Source: Nannobrachium achirus
Taxonomy: Eukaryota > Chordata > Actinopteri > Myctophiformes > Myctophidae
Direction of reading: 5' to 3'
Length of the DNA: 64,000 nucleotides
NCBI GenBank assembly: GCA_963921795.1
Contig: OY997649.1
Coordinates: 59,745,001-59,809,000, forward strand
Shown in pieces: positions 44,031 to 54,382 of this stretch. A program made the position numbers and the translations under genes. The notes below the pieces were generated by a model. It saw nothing but the letters and a program-made list of their open reading frames with translations. It did not search any database and was not told the origin of the DNA. Each line of letters begins with the position of its first letter. Position 1 is the first letter of the stretch.

Positions 44031-44169
44031 TGTCCATTTGCACATGCCTGTACATGTAAGGAATGCTACAGTGGAGTTGTTGCGTTGTATCTTTTGTTGT
44101 TATCCACGCAAATGTTGAGTGAGCGGTCCAAAATAAAACAGCTAGGCCACTGCCCCGGGTGAACACCTG

Positions 44170-44249
44170 GACACGTGCACATGCACGCACGTGCGCACGC
44201 ACGTACGCACGCACGCACGCACGCACGCACGCACGTGCACACGCACGCA
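44170..44249. repeat. ACGC microsatellite
   Basis: Mostly ACGC/GCAC units. Confidence 0.93.
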
Positions 44250-44345
44250 CAGTGGTGGGAAAAGTACTCAAATGTTTTACTCAAGTAAAAGTATATCTAT
44301 ACTGCAATGTAGAAACACTGTTACCAGTAAGACTCCCTAATCGGG
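44250..44345. mobile_element. hAT-B left end
   Basis: CAGTGGTGGGAAAAGTACTC and TACTCAAGTAAAAGTATATC. hAT-B words return at 44853 (AGTAAAAGTCTGGAATTC), so the GCGACC element appears inserted in a hAT-B copy. Confidence 0.75.
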
Positions 44346-44850
44346 AGATAAGCGACCGTCAGGTCGCAGCGTGATTTTAGGGCAAAATGTGTAGGAGCAG
44401 TGACCAAAAATGTGTTTGAAAAGATCGGCCTGATGGTGGCGCTATATGGGACATCCATATTGATGAGATGAGTGTACACATACTGTGTACCGATTTGCGT
44501 GATTTTAGGGCAAAATCTGTTGGAGCAGTATCCAGAAATGTGTTTGAAAAAATCGGCCTGATGGTGGCGCTATATGGGACGGATCCATGTTGATGACATG
44601 AGTGTAGACATACTGTGTAGCGATGTGCGTGATTTTAGGGCAAAATCTGTAGGAGTAGTGTCCAAAAATGTGTTTAAAAAATCGGCCTGAAGGTGGCGCT
44701 ATATGGGACAGATCCATGTTGATGACATGAGTGTAGACATACTGTGTATTGATTTGCGTGATTTTAGGGCAAAATCTGTAGGAGTAGTGTCCAAAAATGT
44801 GTTTAAAAAATGATAGTGTTTTGATAGTAACTGCGACCTGACGGTCGCAA
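44346..44850. mobile_element. GCGACC-hairpin element with internal tandem array
   Basis: GCGACCGTCAGGTCGC at 44352 and GCGACCTGACGGTCGC at 44828 are each small hairpins and are inverted with respect to each other. Between them are about 3.4 units of about 129 bp (44371-44815) containing GTGATTTTAGGGCAAAAT and AATCGGCCTGATGGTGGCGC. A related fragment is at 3441. Confidence 0.75.
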
Positions 44851-44929
44851 CTAGTAAAAGTCTGGAATTCACTTGTAAGACGCCGCAGGGCGACAAGCGA
44901 CCTCGCCCTTTGCCACAGTGATGTGGACA

Positions 44930-45108
44930 TCAGGGATCTCCATATATGGGCATAAAAGGGATTTGTTCCCCTGGTATCATGCAGGGATCTCTCTCTAACA
45001 GGGACATCATTAATATTGATGACATCAGGGAACTCCATATATGCATGGGCATAAAAGGGATTATGTTAGTGTGACATCACAGTGAAGCCCAGAGTGTGAT
45101 GTCAGAGG
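44930..45108. repeat. CCATATATGG repeat block
   Basis: CATCAGGGATCTCCATATAT, GGGCATAAAAGGGATT and AGTGTGACATCACAGTGAAG modules, as at 35094-35505. Confidence 0.75.
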
Positions 45109-45109
45109 A

Positions 45110-45283
45110 GCGGCAAATCCATTCTGGTAGAGTGGTTCCCCTGACATCACAGTATGATGTCAGAGCAGCAAACCCATTCTGGTAGAGTGGTTCCCCTGAC
45201 ATCACAGTATGATGTCAGAGCAGCAAACCCATTCTGGTAGAGTGGTTCCCCTGACATCACAGTATGATGTCAGAGCAGCAAAA
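45110..45283. repeat. Tandem repeat, 55-bp unit, about 3 copies
   Basis: Unit GCAGCAAACCCATTCTGGTA, GAGTGGTTCCCCTGACATCA, CAGTATGATGTCAGA. Nearly identical copies. Confidence 0.95.
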
Positions 45284-45311
45284 CCGTACAATGTGTACGG
45301 TATAGTTACTT

Positions 45312-45448
<137 letters not shown>

Positions 45449-45469
45449 CGCACACATCATCCACTTTGC

Positions 45470-45945
45470 ACACGCTCGTTCACCCTTGCCAAGTCTGCCT
45501 CCATCTCTCTCTCTCTCTCTCTCTCCATTGACTGCCGTGAACTAATTATTGTAGTGAGTATTGGGAAAAGAGCAATGGGAGCTGTGGGGGTGGGTGGGTG
45601 GGTGGGGTGCAGGTGGTGCTGGGTGGGGGTTGTGGGTGGTGGCTGAGAGGGGGAGCAGACGGGAGTAAAATCTATTTCCCAATACCATCTAACTGCTGTG
45701 CGCTGCTCCTCCCGTGGACGCAGCATTCCTCGTACTGTACGGCGGTACAGCGGAGGGGGGGGGGGGGGGGATGTACGGCGGGGCCCAGGCAGGCAGAGTG
45801 CCATTGATTCCCTCCCAACATCATCTGAAAATCCATGAGCATAAAGGGCAGCTCCGAGACGCACGGAAACCGCATAAGTGCACATCATGTTGTCCATCCC
45901 CTCTCTCTCTCCCCGTGCAAGAGTTAAGACTCTGGCTTTCAACCT
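45470..45945. other. Unique sequence with G tracts
   Basis: CT tract 45505-45525, GGGT-rich 45585-45660, poly-G 45756-45770. No gene supported. Confidence 0.4.

Positions 45946-45949
<4 letters not shown>

Positions 45950-46018
<69 letters not shown>
45950..46018. repeat. (TC)n microsatellite
   Basis: Pure TC tract. Confidence 0.97.
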
Positions 46019-46019
<1 letters not shown>

Positions 46020-46038
46020 CTTTTCCCTCTGATCATAC

Positions 46039-46402
46039 TAGGGATTGGACGATATAAAAATTTCATATCGCGATTATTGTGACAAAAGAAATCGTGATTT
46101 CCCCATTATCCCTGGGGCGGAACATTTGCCAAAAAAATAGCAGATCTACAAGCTCACAACGCGTCACAATGCGACGCGTTGTGGAGCTTGTAGATCGGCA
46201 GTTTTTTGGGGCAAAGACATTTGATAGAGAGTGAAGACGTTATCAAGTACGTACGTACGTATATTATAAGTTATTATAGAGGGTTTAAGTGGTGCCGGAT
46301 ATGCAGCTCGGCAAATACACTGTGAATTGATCCCAGTGCATGACAGAGGGACGATATCACGATATATTACATCTCCACGATACGATTATCGTCCCATCCC
46401 TA
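46039..46402. mobile_element. Fam-H copy, complete
   Basis: TAGGGATTGGACGATATAAA at the left and ACGATTATCGTCCCATCCCT at the right, probable TA target. Palindrome 46127-46213. Right half GGTGCCGGATATGCAGCTCG is shared with 61440-61685. Confidence 0.8.
46127..46213. repeat. Central palindrome of Fam-H
   Basis: TGCCAAAAAAATAGCAGATC, CTCACAACGCGTC, loop ACAAT, then mirror GACGCGTTGTGGAGCTTGTA and GCAGTTTTTTGGGGCA. Confidence 0.9.
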
Positions 46403-46527
46403 TTTAATTGTAGTCCTGAGAAGTGACACTTAAGAGAGATGTTATGCTCCATCATACTCCTCCTACCCATGGGGCCTTATAATTCTGTCCATGCTAAACC
46501 CTAAACCCCTACATTTCTTTTCCTTTT

Positions 46528-46802
46528 TTGAAGCGGTGAAAGCCGCTTCCAAGGAGTGGCTTTGTGTGTCCCATGCGTTCAGGATTGAGGATTGGTCAAG
46601 CTTCACATGACAATTTGGCCCTCCAGATAAAATCATTCATTCATTCAGAATTCATAAAAATATAGAACTAAAGCACATAGAAAGTATAGATCTAGAACAC
46701 AGAATACAGAATGTTTAGATCTAGAACACAGATTTCATAGCTCTAGAACACATAGAATAAAAATTCACCGCTTCACTTCGAACCGAGGTTTGATTTTTTT
46801 TT
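46528..46802. mobile_element. Fam-K copy with a different interior
   Basis: GAAGCGGTGAAAGCCGCTTC at the left (same hairpin with a G-T pair) and CACCGCTTCACTTCGAACCG at the right. The interior repeats TAGAACACAGAATACAGA-like words instead of the array found at 4984-5431. Confidence 0.65.
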
Positions 46803-46916
46803 ACTATTAAAAAAAAAATAGTTCAAATAGCTGATCTACAAGCTAACAACGTGTCAATGTAGATCATCTATTTGAAGTATTTAAAAATGTTTTTCAAAAT
46901 AGTAAAAAAAAAAAAG
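46793..46916. repeat. AT-rich palindrome with GATCTACAAGCT core
   Basis: Large inverted repeat centred at about 46850. The core arms TTCAAATAGCTGATCTACAA and mirrored GTAGATCATCTATTTGAA lie in longer A- and T-rich arms (TTTTACTATT / AATAGTAAAA). It abuts the end of Fam-K. Confidence 0.8.
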
Positions 46917-46978
46917 GCAAAGAGATTTAGGGGTTTAGGGTTTTGCATGGACGAAAATAGGGCCCATTATGTTCCCAG

Positions 46979-47280
46979 TGGTGGAAGCAGTAGGCCTACT
47001 CTGACATAAAAAAAAAGAATATTAATGTAAAAGTACAAAGGTATATTGGCATCGAAATGCACCAAAAGTAAAGGTAGTCATTATGAAAAGTATTCTAAAT
47101 ATGCAAAGTTTTGTTAAACATTTTTCAAAATAGCAGATCTAAAAGTTTGGAACTTGGATGCGTTTGTGTGACACTGTAGTATGATCAAGTAGGGCATTCA
47201 TTTCATGAAAAATATGTAGTGGAGTAAGAAGTACATTCTGGTATATTCTGGGACATATCTAACTAGTTATATGATATTTA
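46979..47280. mobile_element. hAT-B copy, degenerate
   Basis: CAGTGGTGGAAGCAGTAGGC start, TATATTGGCATCGAAATGCA body, half palindrome AATAGCAGATCTAAAAG (47127). The right part (TGATCAAGTAGGGCATTC) resembles 27300 instead. Confidence 0.6.
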
Positions 47281-47485
47281 TCTGGCCTAGAATATCATCT
47301 GATTTCAACCAACATAAATCCTGTCAAATAAAAAAAGTCCATATGACGTCCTGGTAATGACGTCAAGATCATCCCCATACGGGCTGTGATCTGGCCCCAA
47401 TCGAGACGTCACTGATTGGTCCAGGTCCTGACCGTGCTTGCTGGGTTATACTTTCTGCCACTGCAAACCCCATGCTAATACACTG

Positions 47486-47490
<5 letters not shown>

Positions 47491-47562
<72 letters not shown>
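47491..47562. repeat. (GA)n microsatellite
   Basis: Pure GA tract followed by ACGC units. Confidence 0.97.
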
Positions 47563-47565
<3 letters not shown>

Positions 47566-47569
47566 GCAC

Positions 47570-47872
47570 GCACGCACGCACGCACGCTCCAGACAGGCAG
47601 TGAGTGCAGAGGGTGGAGGTGGTGAGGTTGGCTGTAGACGTGAGGACGGAGCAGCAGCAGAGGACAGAGACAGACAGAGACGTACAGTGGAGAGGGTGAA
47701 GGCGGTATGGATTACAGTGTGCAGGTTGTGACATCCACCTGACAGTGCATTACATCCACACAGCAGCACACGGAGAGAGAGCCGGGGCAGCGCTCTGCTC
47801 CGTCCCCATCCTGTCACACACTGGAATATAACTCACTGCTATATAACTCCCCTTCCCATCTCCCCTTCCCCT
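47570..47872. other. Unique sequence
   Basis: No supported gene or repeat end. Confidence 0.4.
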
Positions 47873-48533
47873 CAGTGGCGTCAGTTCAGCAAAAGCTAAA
47901 GGTATGGCAACATGACTGATGTCATGCACGAGCGCGAAGGCGCATGTGCATGACACCAGTCATGTTGCTACACTTAGCATTTTAACTCTTATACCGCTTT
48001 GGACGTTCCTGTTCGCCCCAATTCTCAAGAGACCTCCGCGCCAATACGGCGCTCGTTCGCGTTCGTTCGTTCGTTCGTTTACCTTGTTGAAGGTGATGAG
48101 GGGTCGCGCCGCCGTGTACTGTAAACACATTTTCCGCGGTGATGGTGTAAAAAATCCATTATGCGTTAACATCAACGGAGACCAATTCACTTCCTTGTTG
48201 ATTTCTCTGGCTGTGAGGCTCTGTGGCCAGTGACTGGTCTGAATCACATAACAGGCAAATTCACATTCATTCTAACATGACGCCGCCCTCTGCTGCCTGG
48301 CAGACCAAAGTGTACTATTGCACAATCAAAAAAGAAAAAAAAAAAAAAAATGTCTATCTATCTACTATAACGTCGCAAAGGTAAGCCGCTTTTTGATGGC
48401 ACCAGACCCAATAAATAAATAAATAATCTGGCAGTAGGAGAGTTAAGTATACCTTAGCATTTTGAGGAGTGCAATTATTTTTTCCCCCTGTAGCCAAGGT
48501 ATGGCAACTTGCCATACCCAATTGACGCCTCTG
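47873..48533. mobile_element. Fam-F copy interrupted by a TTAA element
   Basis: CAGTGGCGTCAGTTCAGCAA at the left, CCCAATTGACGCCTCTG at the right. Flanks CTTCCCCT / CTTTCCCC. The inverted centre, AACATGACTGATGTCATGCA to its mirror, is preserved. A TTAA element occupies 47992-48446. Confidence 0.82.
47992..48446. mobile_element. TTAA element (TTAACTCT ends), copy 1
   Basis: TTAACTCTTATACCGCTTTG at the left and CTGGCAGTAGGAGAGTTAA at the right. Same family as 54650-55119: both contain CCAATACGGCGCTCGTTCG, TTTTCCGCGGTGATGGTGTA and GGCACCAGACCCAATAAATA. Confidence 0.85.
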
Positions 48534-48553
48534 CTTTCCCCTAATGCCACTCC

Positions 48554-48556
<3 letters not shown>

Positions 48557-48598
<42 letters not shown>
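48557..48598. repeat. (GA)n microsatellite
   Basis: Pure GA tract. Confidence 0.96.
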
Positions 48599-48599
<1 letters not shown>

Positions 48600-48602
<3 letters not shown>

Positions 48603-49050
48603 CCTGGCCAGCGTGAAGCTTCCATGATCGAGATCTGAAGAATTTTTCATAACACAGACTTGGAGATGCTTCTAGGGTTTTTTTTTTTTGGCTTGTCCCT
48701 GAATATTTATGTCAACCTCTCGAGCCTTTTTTTTTTTCTTTTTTTTTTACTTTGTCGTCGCATGCCGAAAATGGCCCGATCTGCCCCAAAAGTATGTAAA
48801 AGTGATGAAATGGATAATGAAAGTATAGTAAAGATTTATACACAGAAAAAAATGGGTTCCCATATATTTATTTGAATACACTTCTAAATTCATACTCCAC
48901 TTCTCTCCTATACCGAAATACATTTCCTGCCATTATAAGTGATACGAACTGCAATGGGGTCTGGGGGGTAGCAGAGAGATACACATGTCTTCCTTCTCTG
49001 CAGAGGTATAACAATATGCCTCACAGGTCCTGCACTACTGTACTTACTGT
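48600..49050. other. Unique AT-rich sequence
   Basis: T tracts at 48680 and 48727. No gene. Confidence 0.4.
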
Positions 49051-49055
49051 ATATA

Positions 49056-49313
49056 TCGTCGTTGTTGGGCAGAAACCTTGTATCTCCAAGTTTCAAATGT
49101 GTACATTCTTTCGCAAAGTAAAGCCTTGCTTCATGGTAGAAGGCCGTCGCACAAAAGTAGTGAAAACAGCAGATCTACAAGCACACAACGCCTCGCACCG
49201 CGAGACGTTGTGTGCGTAGATCTGCTGTTGTCACTAGTTTAAATCATTTTTAATAAATGCAAAACGAACGGTTTTGGACATACAAGGTTTTCACCCGACA
49301 GCGCCGACGATAT
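49056..49313. mobile_element. Fam-G copy, complete
   Basis: ATCGTCGTTGTTGGGCAGAA at the left, TTTTCACCCGACAGCGCCGA at the right. Palindrome 49159-49235 (one arm has lost a CTT). Confidence 0.88.
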
Positions 49314-49314
49314 G

Positions 49315-49755
49315 CTCATGGCATCGGTACAACATTCCCCTGGAGCGATCCTCACTGTCCTGCAACACACCGACCGCGAGCGAGCTTGATAGGAACCAGC
49401 GCCAAAACAGCTCCGTGTACAGAGAGAGAGAGGGAGGGAGGGAGGAGAGGGGAGTTGAGGGGGTTTTACTCTATTCCCTCACATCCACGAACCTCTGCCA
49501 AGGATTTAAAATTAGTCTTTGAGAAGATACACTTTGTTCTGGCTGCACACGGTTCAGAGAAAACGTCTTAACAGAGAACACAGCCCTCGATATGGCACGG
49601 TCGGTCTGGAGGCGAAATATTCAATATGTAAAGCGAGAGAGAGAGAGAGGGAGAGAGGGGCCTGGTGGTGGAGGCTTTCAAACATTCTTGGAAAATTGTC
49701 AATGTCGAGCAAGTGTTTCAGAGGCCTTTAACCCATCTAGGGTTAGGATTATTGA
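49315..49755. other. Unique sequence with GA patches
   Basis: GA patches at 49420 and 49636. No gene supported. Confidence 0.4.
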
Positions 49756-49757
49756 AT

Positions 49758-50291
49758 GCTTTAACCCTTGAAAAATAGCAGATATACAAGCTCACAGGTG
49801 CCACGCTGCGAGCTTGTAGATCTGCTATTTTTGAAAAAGTCGTAAAAATGTGTGTGCAAATCTGTCATAAAATCTATGTATTTTCAAAGCGAACGTTTGT
49901 AACTAAAATTTTGCTTCTGGGGGGGAAGGGGGGTCCCTGGAACTAAATATTTTGAGGTGGGGGTCCGTGGCCAAATACATATCATTTTGGGGGTCCTTCA
50001 CATGAAAAGGTTTGAGAACCACTGACATAGTAGTCTCTCAAGAACAGACTAACTGAGCTCCATTTAAGTGAAAAGGACCTTTTCTTTGACGATGGCTGGC
50101 CAGATTGCTGACATAGAAACACGGGTTTTTTCAAAAAGATCTTAGAAGGATTCAAAAGACACTTATATAATCGGGCCAAAATTCAAATGTTCACGATAAA
50201 AAAAAAAAAATAGCAGATCTACAAGCTCGCAGCGCGGCACTCGCTGCCGCACTGTGAGCTTGTATATCTGCTATTTTGTAATAGTTAAAGC
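49758..50291. mobile_element. DH element (reverse)
   Basis: GCTTTAACCCTTGAAAAATA at the left and TAATAGTTAAAGC at the right. Hairpins 49771-49842 and 50206-50277. Reversed middle TTTGAGAACCACTGACATAG with about 75 bp of extra sequence (50030-50107). Confidence 0.8.
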
Positions 50292-50509
50292 ATAAAATAA
50301 CGATACACCATAATGTGTGCCCGTTCTGAACGGGTTAAAAACATTGCCGTGTCAATCAGAGGAGCGGCGTATTGATCGCCTCGGCCCACGTGCCACCAGA
50401 TAATGATGATTATGTCCTGACTGCAGGCTGCCTCACAGGCATTATAGGAAAAATATAAAGAGCACTCAAATATTTATGAGTTGGGCCTCAACGGATGGTG
50501 GTGGTGTTG
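50292..50509. other. Unique sequence, possible conserved non-coding DNA
   Basis: Contains GATAATGATGATTATG (50399) and AT-balanced unique sequence. Conservation cannot be tested here. Confidence 0.3.
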
Positions 50510-50610
50510 GAATACTGTACCTCTTTTTACCGGAGTAAAAGTATCAACGCCACAATGTAGAAATAGTCTTTTCGGGTAAACATTTGGTATTCAAAATGTA
50601 CTTTTTAGTA

Positions 50611-50967
50611 AAGGGCTTTGCACACAGGCGTGATTTTCCCCACGGAAAAGACGGGCGATTTCATTTTTATTTTTTTTAAGAAACCAATGATTCTCTATGA
50701 CCTCATGCACAGCACACCTGCTCCGAATTTGCCGTATGGCAAGTGGCTGTGGCAGTGCGTTTTTTTTTTTTTTTTTTCACAATCGAACCCAGTTCGATTT
50801 GTGCGTCTTTTCGCATGCGGTAAAAACTCATTGACTCCTTTCTATGACTCCTTTTCGGTTTGCAGTGCGGATTCTGCACAGTCCTTGCATGCACACCAAA
50901 TCCTATGGGTTTTAATCATGCAGTAAATGGAAAAAATGCAACAGCCTGATGTGTGCAAAGCCCTTTA
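50611..50967. mobile_element. Inverted-repeat element (AAGGGCTTTGCACACAGGC ends)
   Basis: AAGGGCTTTGCACACAGGCG at the left and CCTGATGTGTGCAAAGCCCTT at the right, with a T-rich interior. Inserted in hAT-B. Confidence 0.82.
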
Positions 50968-50991
50968 AAGCACAAAAGTATCACTGTCAAT

Positions 50992-51426
50992 CAGTGTTAA
51001 TTTTTTCAGCAAATGTTGATTTAGTCTTAGTCTTAGTCTTTTGAATAACACACCATTTAGTCTTAGTCCTGTCTTAGTCTTCTGAAATTGTTTTTGTCTA
51101 GTCTAGTCTTAGTCAACTAAATATCAAAACATTTTAGTCTTAGTCTTTTGGGATTAGTCTCAGACTTTTAGTCTTCGTCTTTTAGGATAGGTTTTTTAGC
51201 CTAATATAGCCACATAACTCTGAATAAGTCATTGTCTTCTACTGCCTGTCACTTGGTCAATTTTTGCAGCCATTAGTCTTAGACTTAGATTTAGTCTTAG
51301 TCTTTTGAATAACACAAATAACAGTCTTAGTCTTAGTCTTTTGAAACTGTTTTAGTCTAGTCTATATCAAAATCTTGTAGTCTTTTAGTCTTTTAGTCTT
51401 AGTCTTAGTCGACAAAATTAACACTG
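50992..51426. mobile_element. Fam-C copy with perfect TSD
   Basis: CAGTGTTAATTTTTTCAGC at the left and GTCGACAAAATTAACACTG at the right. Perfect 8-bp duplication CTGTCAAT (50984-50991, 51427-51434) supports hAT-type insertion into hAT-B. Unlike 27722-28242 it lacks the palindrome. Confidence 0.9.
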
Positions 51427-51549
51427 CTGTCAATGTATACTTAATGTACCCGAAGTAAAAGTACTCATTATGCAGAATGTCCCATAAAAGTAAAAGTACT
51501 CATTACGCAGAATGCCCCATTACACAAGTTCAATATGTGTAGAAGTATT

Positions 51550-51623
51550 TTGGAAATAGCAGATCTATATGCTCACAGGTTGCCTTGCGACACATTGTGA
51601 GCTTGTAGATCGGCTATTTTCAA
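51550..51623. repeat. Central palindrome of hAT-B
   Basis: TTGGAAATAGCAGATCTATA and mirrored GTAGATCGGCTATTTTCAA. Centre with CACAGGTTGCCTTGCGACAC. Confidence 0.85.
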
Positions 51624-51957
51624 GTGGCCAAAGTATATAAAGGCCTGGTTAATGTATGTTTTACTTACAAGTTAATTCAAAGTAACTATAGTAAATAAAG
51701 TTTTTGCTGGTCATTACGTCACGCTATCACACTCCAATCAGAGCTCACGCTCAGTAAGGGAGGCTCCTTTAAATACGGCTTGTGTTCACTATCGCTCTGC
51801 TTGTCTTGGATCTGAAGCTTCGGATCCGCTGCCGCTTAGCTGCCTCCTCCATCCCAGCCTCCACCTTTTGATCAGAGTCTGGCATAGGCTCAAATACTTG
51901 TGATTTGTGTCTGCTGATTCAAGCTATAATATGTCAATGTATTGCATGGGGTTTCGC

Positions 51958-52378
51958 TTAAAGGTGATACACCATGCATTTAAAAAGTATTTATGTCATA
52001 TTGTTTATGTCCCAAAAACGTTTTTCAAAAGGTTTGAGGCTAAATTACCACTCCTGAATAGAGAGCCTCTCTCATTTTTGAATGCTCTCAGAGCATTTCA
52101 GCTGCAGTACCACCTTTGGCCTGAACTGCGCCACCCCCCCCCCCCCCCCCCCCATTTTTTTGTGATGACGTCACAATCGGCAGATGACGTCACAATCGGC
52201 ACAATCTGGACAGCCTGTTTTGAGAACCCGTGGGATACTTTTAACCTTCGCCTTCTCAAAACCAGAGAAAGACACAACGGTCAGAAATGGGACTTTGTGA
52301 GGATAGAAGGTGCTAGTGGGACCCCAAAAAAAGGTTTTAAAATAGGAAAAGTGAAATTTCATGGTGTATCACCTTTAA
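51958..52378. mobile_element. TTAA-flanked element (AGGTGATACACCATG ends)
   Basis: TTAA both sides. AGGTGATACACCATGCATTT is mirrored by TTTCATGGTGTATCACCT. Poly-C at 52133-52153 inside. The frame spanning it has no recognisable domain. Confidence 0.85.
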
Positions 52379-52572
52379 CATTCTCTGATTTTGCCTAGCA
52401 AGTTGCTTGGACAAAATTCAGGGATTCATCTCCAAACGTGGAACCCTTTAACGCCAGCATGTTAAAACGATCTGCATGACCTGCATGGCATCCTATAGTG
52501 TGTATAGTTTCAATGAACAGATTATGGATTTGTTTATGTTATCATGTTTAGACTGATTATAGGTTCTAGTTT

Positions 52573-52794
52573 ACATATCGTCGCTGTCTGGCAAAAACCT
52601 CTTTTTGAGGTTTTAGATTTTTTTGGGCATAAATCAGGGCTATTGAACACCCTTTAAACCTGAGTGTTGGTTAAAATAATATTGAACCAATGGAAAGTAG
52701 TAAGAAGCCAAAGTCTAACCCTAACCCTAACCCTAACCCGAACATTTTTGGAGTTAGGAGGTTTCTGCCCGACAGAGACAGAGCAGAGATATGA
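52573..52794. mobile_element. Fam-G-like element with telomere-like repeats
   Basis: Ends TCGTCGCTGTCTGGCAAAAA and GGTTTCTGCCCGACAGAGAC resemble Fam-G. The interior is different and has no palindrome. It holds (CTAACC)-type repeats at 52714-52739. Confidence 0.5.
52714..52739. repeat. Short interstitial telomere-like repeat
   Basis: About four units of CTAACC. A shorter similar run is at 7057-7073. Confidence 0.85.
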
Positions 52795-52845
52795 TCCAAG
52801 ATGACTATTTCAATGCATTTGATGTAGTGCCTCGTTTAAATCGCT

Positions 52846-53251
52846 GTAGAGCGTCGCAGCGGAAGTGGATTCCTGGGGTCCCTTAATATTCCCCATTCAT
52901 TTTCGCCATAGACTTTTACAAAAATATTTATAACAATTGTGTTAAGCCTCGAACCAAGCCATCCAGGATGGAGGTGAATCATGATCATATAACCTTTGAT
53001 CCTATGTGAAAACATATTTTAATATTACATTATTTGATATACTACATTTAATAACTACCCTTTGTTTAGCGATTTTCAAAATGTTCTTTTCATAGAAAAA
53101 AAGGTTATATGGTCATGATTCACCTCCATCCTGGATGGCTTGGTTCGAGGCTTAACATAATTGTTATAAATATTTTTGCAAAAGTCTATGGCGAAAATGA
53201 ATCGGGAATATTAAGTGACCCCAGGAATCCACTTCCGCTGCGATGCTCTAT
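52846..53251. mobile_element. Long foldback element
   Basis: TAGAGCGTCGCAGCGGAAGT at the left is mirrored by CTTCCGCTGCGATGCTCTA at the right. Arms of about 160 bp include GCCATCCAGGATGGAGGTGA and GGTTATATGGTCATGATTCA. Loop about 90 bp. Confidence 0.88.
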
Positions 53252-53387
53252 GGACTTAGAGTGTCTGAAATGCCTACCTTGTTGCGTGACGGTGTCGTAT
53301 GCCAAAAATAGCTGATGTACACATAGCGCCATGCTCCATGAAGATCTGGCTACTTTATGCATGCTACACTTGGTGCGCAACAATGAT

Positions 53388-53745
53388 ATCGCCACTGTCG
53401 GGCAGAAACCTTGTATTTCCAAGTTTCAGATTTGTACGTTTTTTCGTAAAGTTGGGCGTTGAATTGTTTTGCGCTTGTTGTTGCAGAGGTGCTGAATTAA
53501 CTGGCCCTGTTTTCATGCTCAGAGAGTACTTGCCCAGAGGAAGAGGTTTCAATGCATCTGTACGGCTGACTTGACTTGGGAGTGAGACCCCCATCAAACT
53601 CAGCAACCCCAGATTACTACAGAAAAGAGCTCTAAGCCCTGCTTCATCGCGCAAGACTGTCGTTGAATCGTTTCTTAAAAAGATAAATACGAAACGAACG
53701 GCTTTGGACATACAAGGTTTCCCACCCGACAACAACAACGTCATA
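53388..53745. mobile_element. Fam-G copy without the palindrome, with another insert
   Basis: ATATCGCCACTGTCGGGCAG at the left, CCACCCGACAACAACAACGT at the right. Where other copies carry the palindrome, this one runs from GCAAGACTGTCG straight into TTGAATCGTTTCTTAAAAAG. About 180 bp of unrelated sequence (about 53453-53633) is inserted after the GTACGTTTTTTCGTAAAG part. Confidence 0.75.
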
Positions 53746-53749
53746 CATT

Positions 53750-54000
53750 TTGCATTACCCAAGGTTCATACCCTGCCCTCCAGCTGACCTCGTCCTCCTG
53801 ACAATGAAGACTCTCTTGCCTCTGTATGTGTTTGTTTGTGGAAGTTAAACCAGCCCTGTACACACTGTGCGTACACCCAGTATTTGTCACCGGTACAATA
53901 TGACAGTACAAACACGTCAAACCGTGTCATCTGTAAGACTGTAACATGCAAACAGTCACCCACACAATGCTGACAAACAAAAGAATAGGCAGTGGTGTTA
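53750..54000. other. Unique sequence
   Basis: No gene or repeat end supported. Confidence 0.4.
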
Positions 54001-54002
54001 AC

Positions 54003-54360
54003 CCATACAAGCTCACGAATAGCAGATCTACAAGCAGCGTGGCACTGAGCTTGTAGACCGAGCTTGTAGATCTGCTATTTTTTTTTTAAATCGTGAACAT
54101 TTGTGCAAGTCTTTGAGACGTTTTTGACCCGATTCTATAAATGTCTTCTAAATCCTTCTTCTAAATCAGTGGTTCTCAAACTTTTTCATGTCAAGGACCC
54201 CCAAAAATTACATGTATTTGGCCAAGGACCCCCATCTCAAAATATGTTGTTTCAGGGACGCCCCAGAAGCAAATATTTGAGTTACAAATTGTTCGCTTTT
54301 AAAAAGATATATTCAAAGATTTGCTAAATAATGCACAATGTTTCAATAGCTAAAGCATGA
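54003..54360. mobile_element. DH element, rearranged left hairpin
   Basis: Scrambled hairpin words (54008-54082: AATAGCAGATCTACAAGCAG, then two GAGCTTGTAGA copies), the normal middle CAGTGGTTCTCAAACTTTTT (54167) and the end TTTCAATAGCTAAAGCATG without a right hairpin. Confidence 0.65.
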
Positions 54361-54382
54361 AATAATTGCAGGCCTGGGTAGT

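Larger units (their letters stand above)
50510..51720. mobile_element. hAT-B copy with two nested elements
   Basis: hAT-B words occur at 50530-50610 (GGAGTAAAAGTATCAACGCC), 50968-50991, 51427-51545 (CGAAGTAAAAGTACTCATTA) and onward to about 51715. The palindrome is 51550-51623. Two elements (50611-50967 and 50992-51426) interrupt it. Confidence 0.8.

Noticed and set aside
51907-52398. Open frame of 163 codons
   Set aside because: It spans a TTAA-bounded non-autonomous element, a poly-C tract and the element ends. No recognisable domain.
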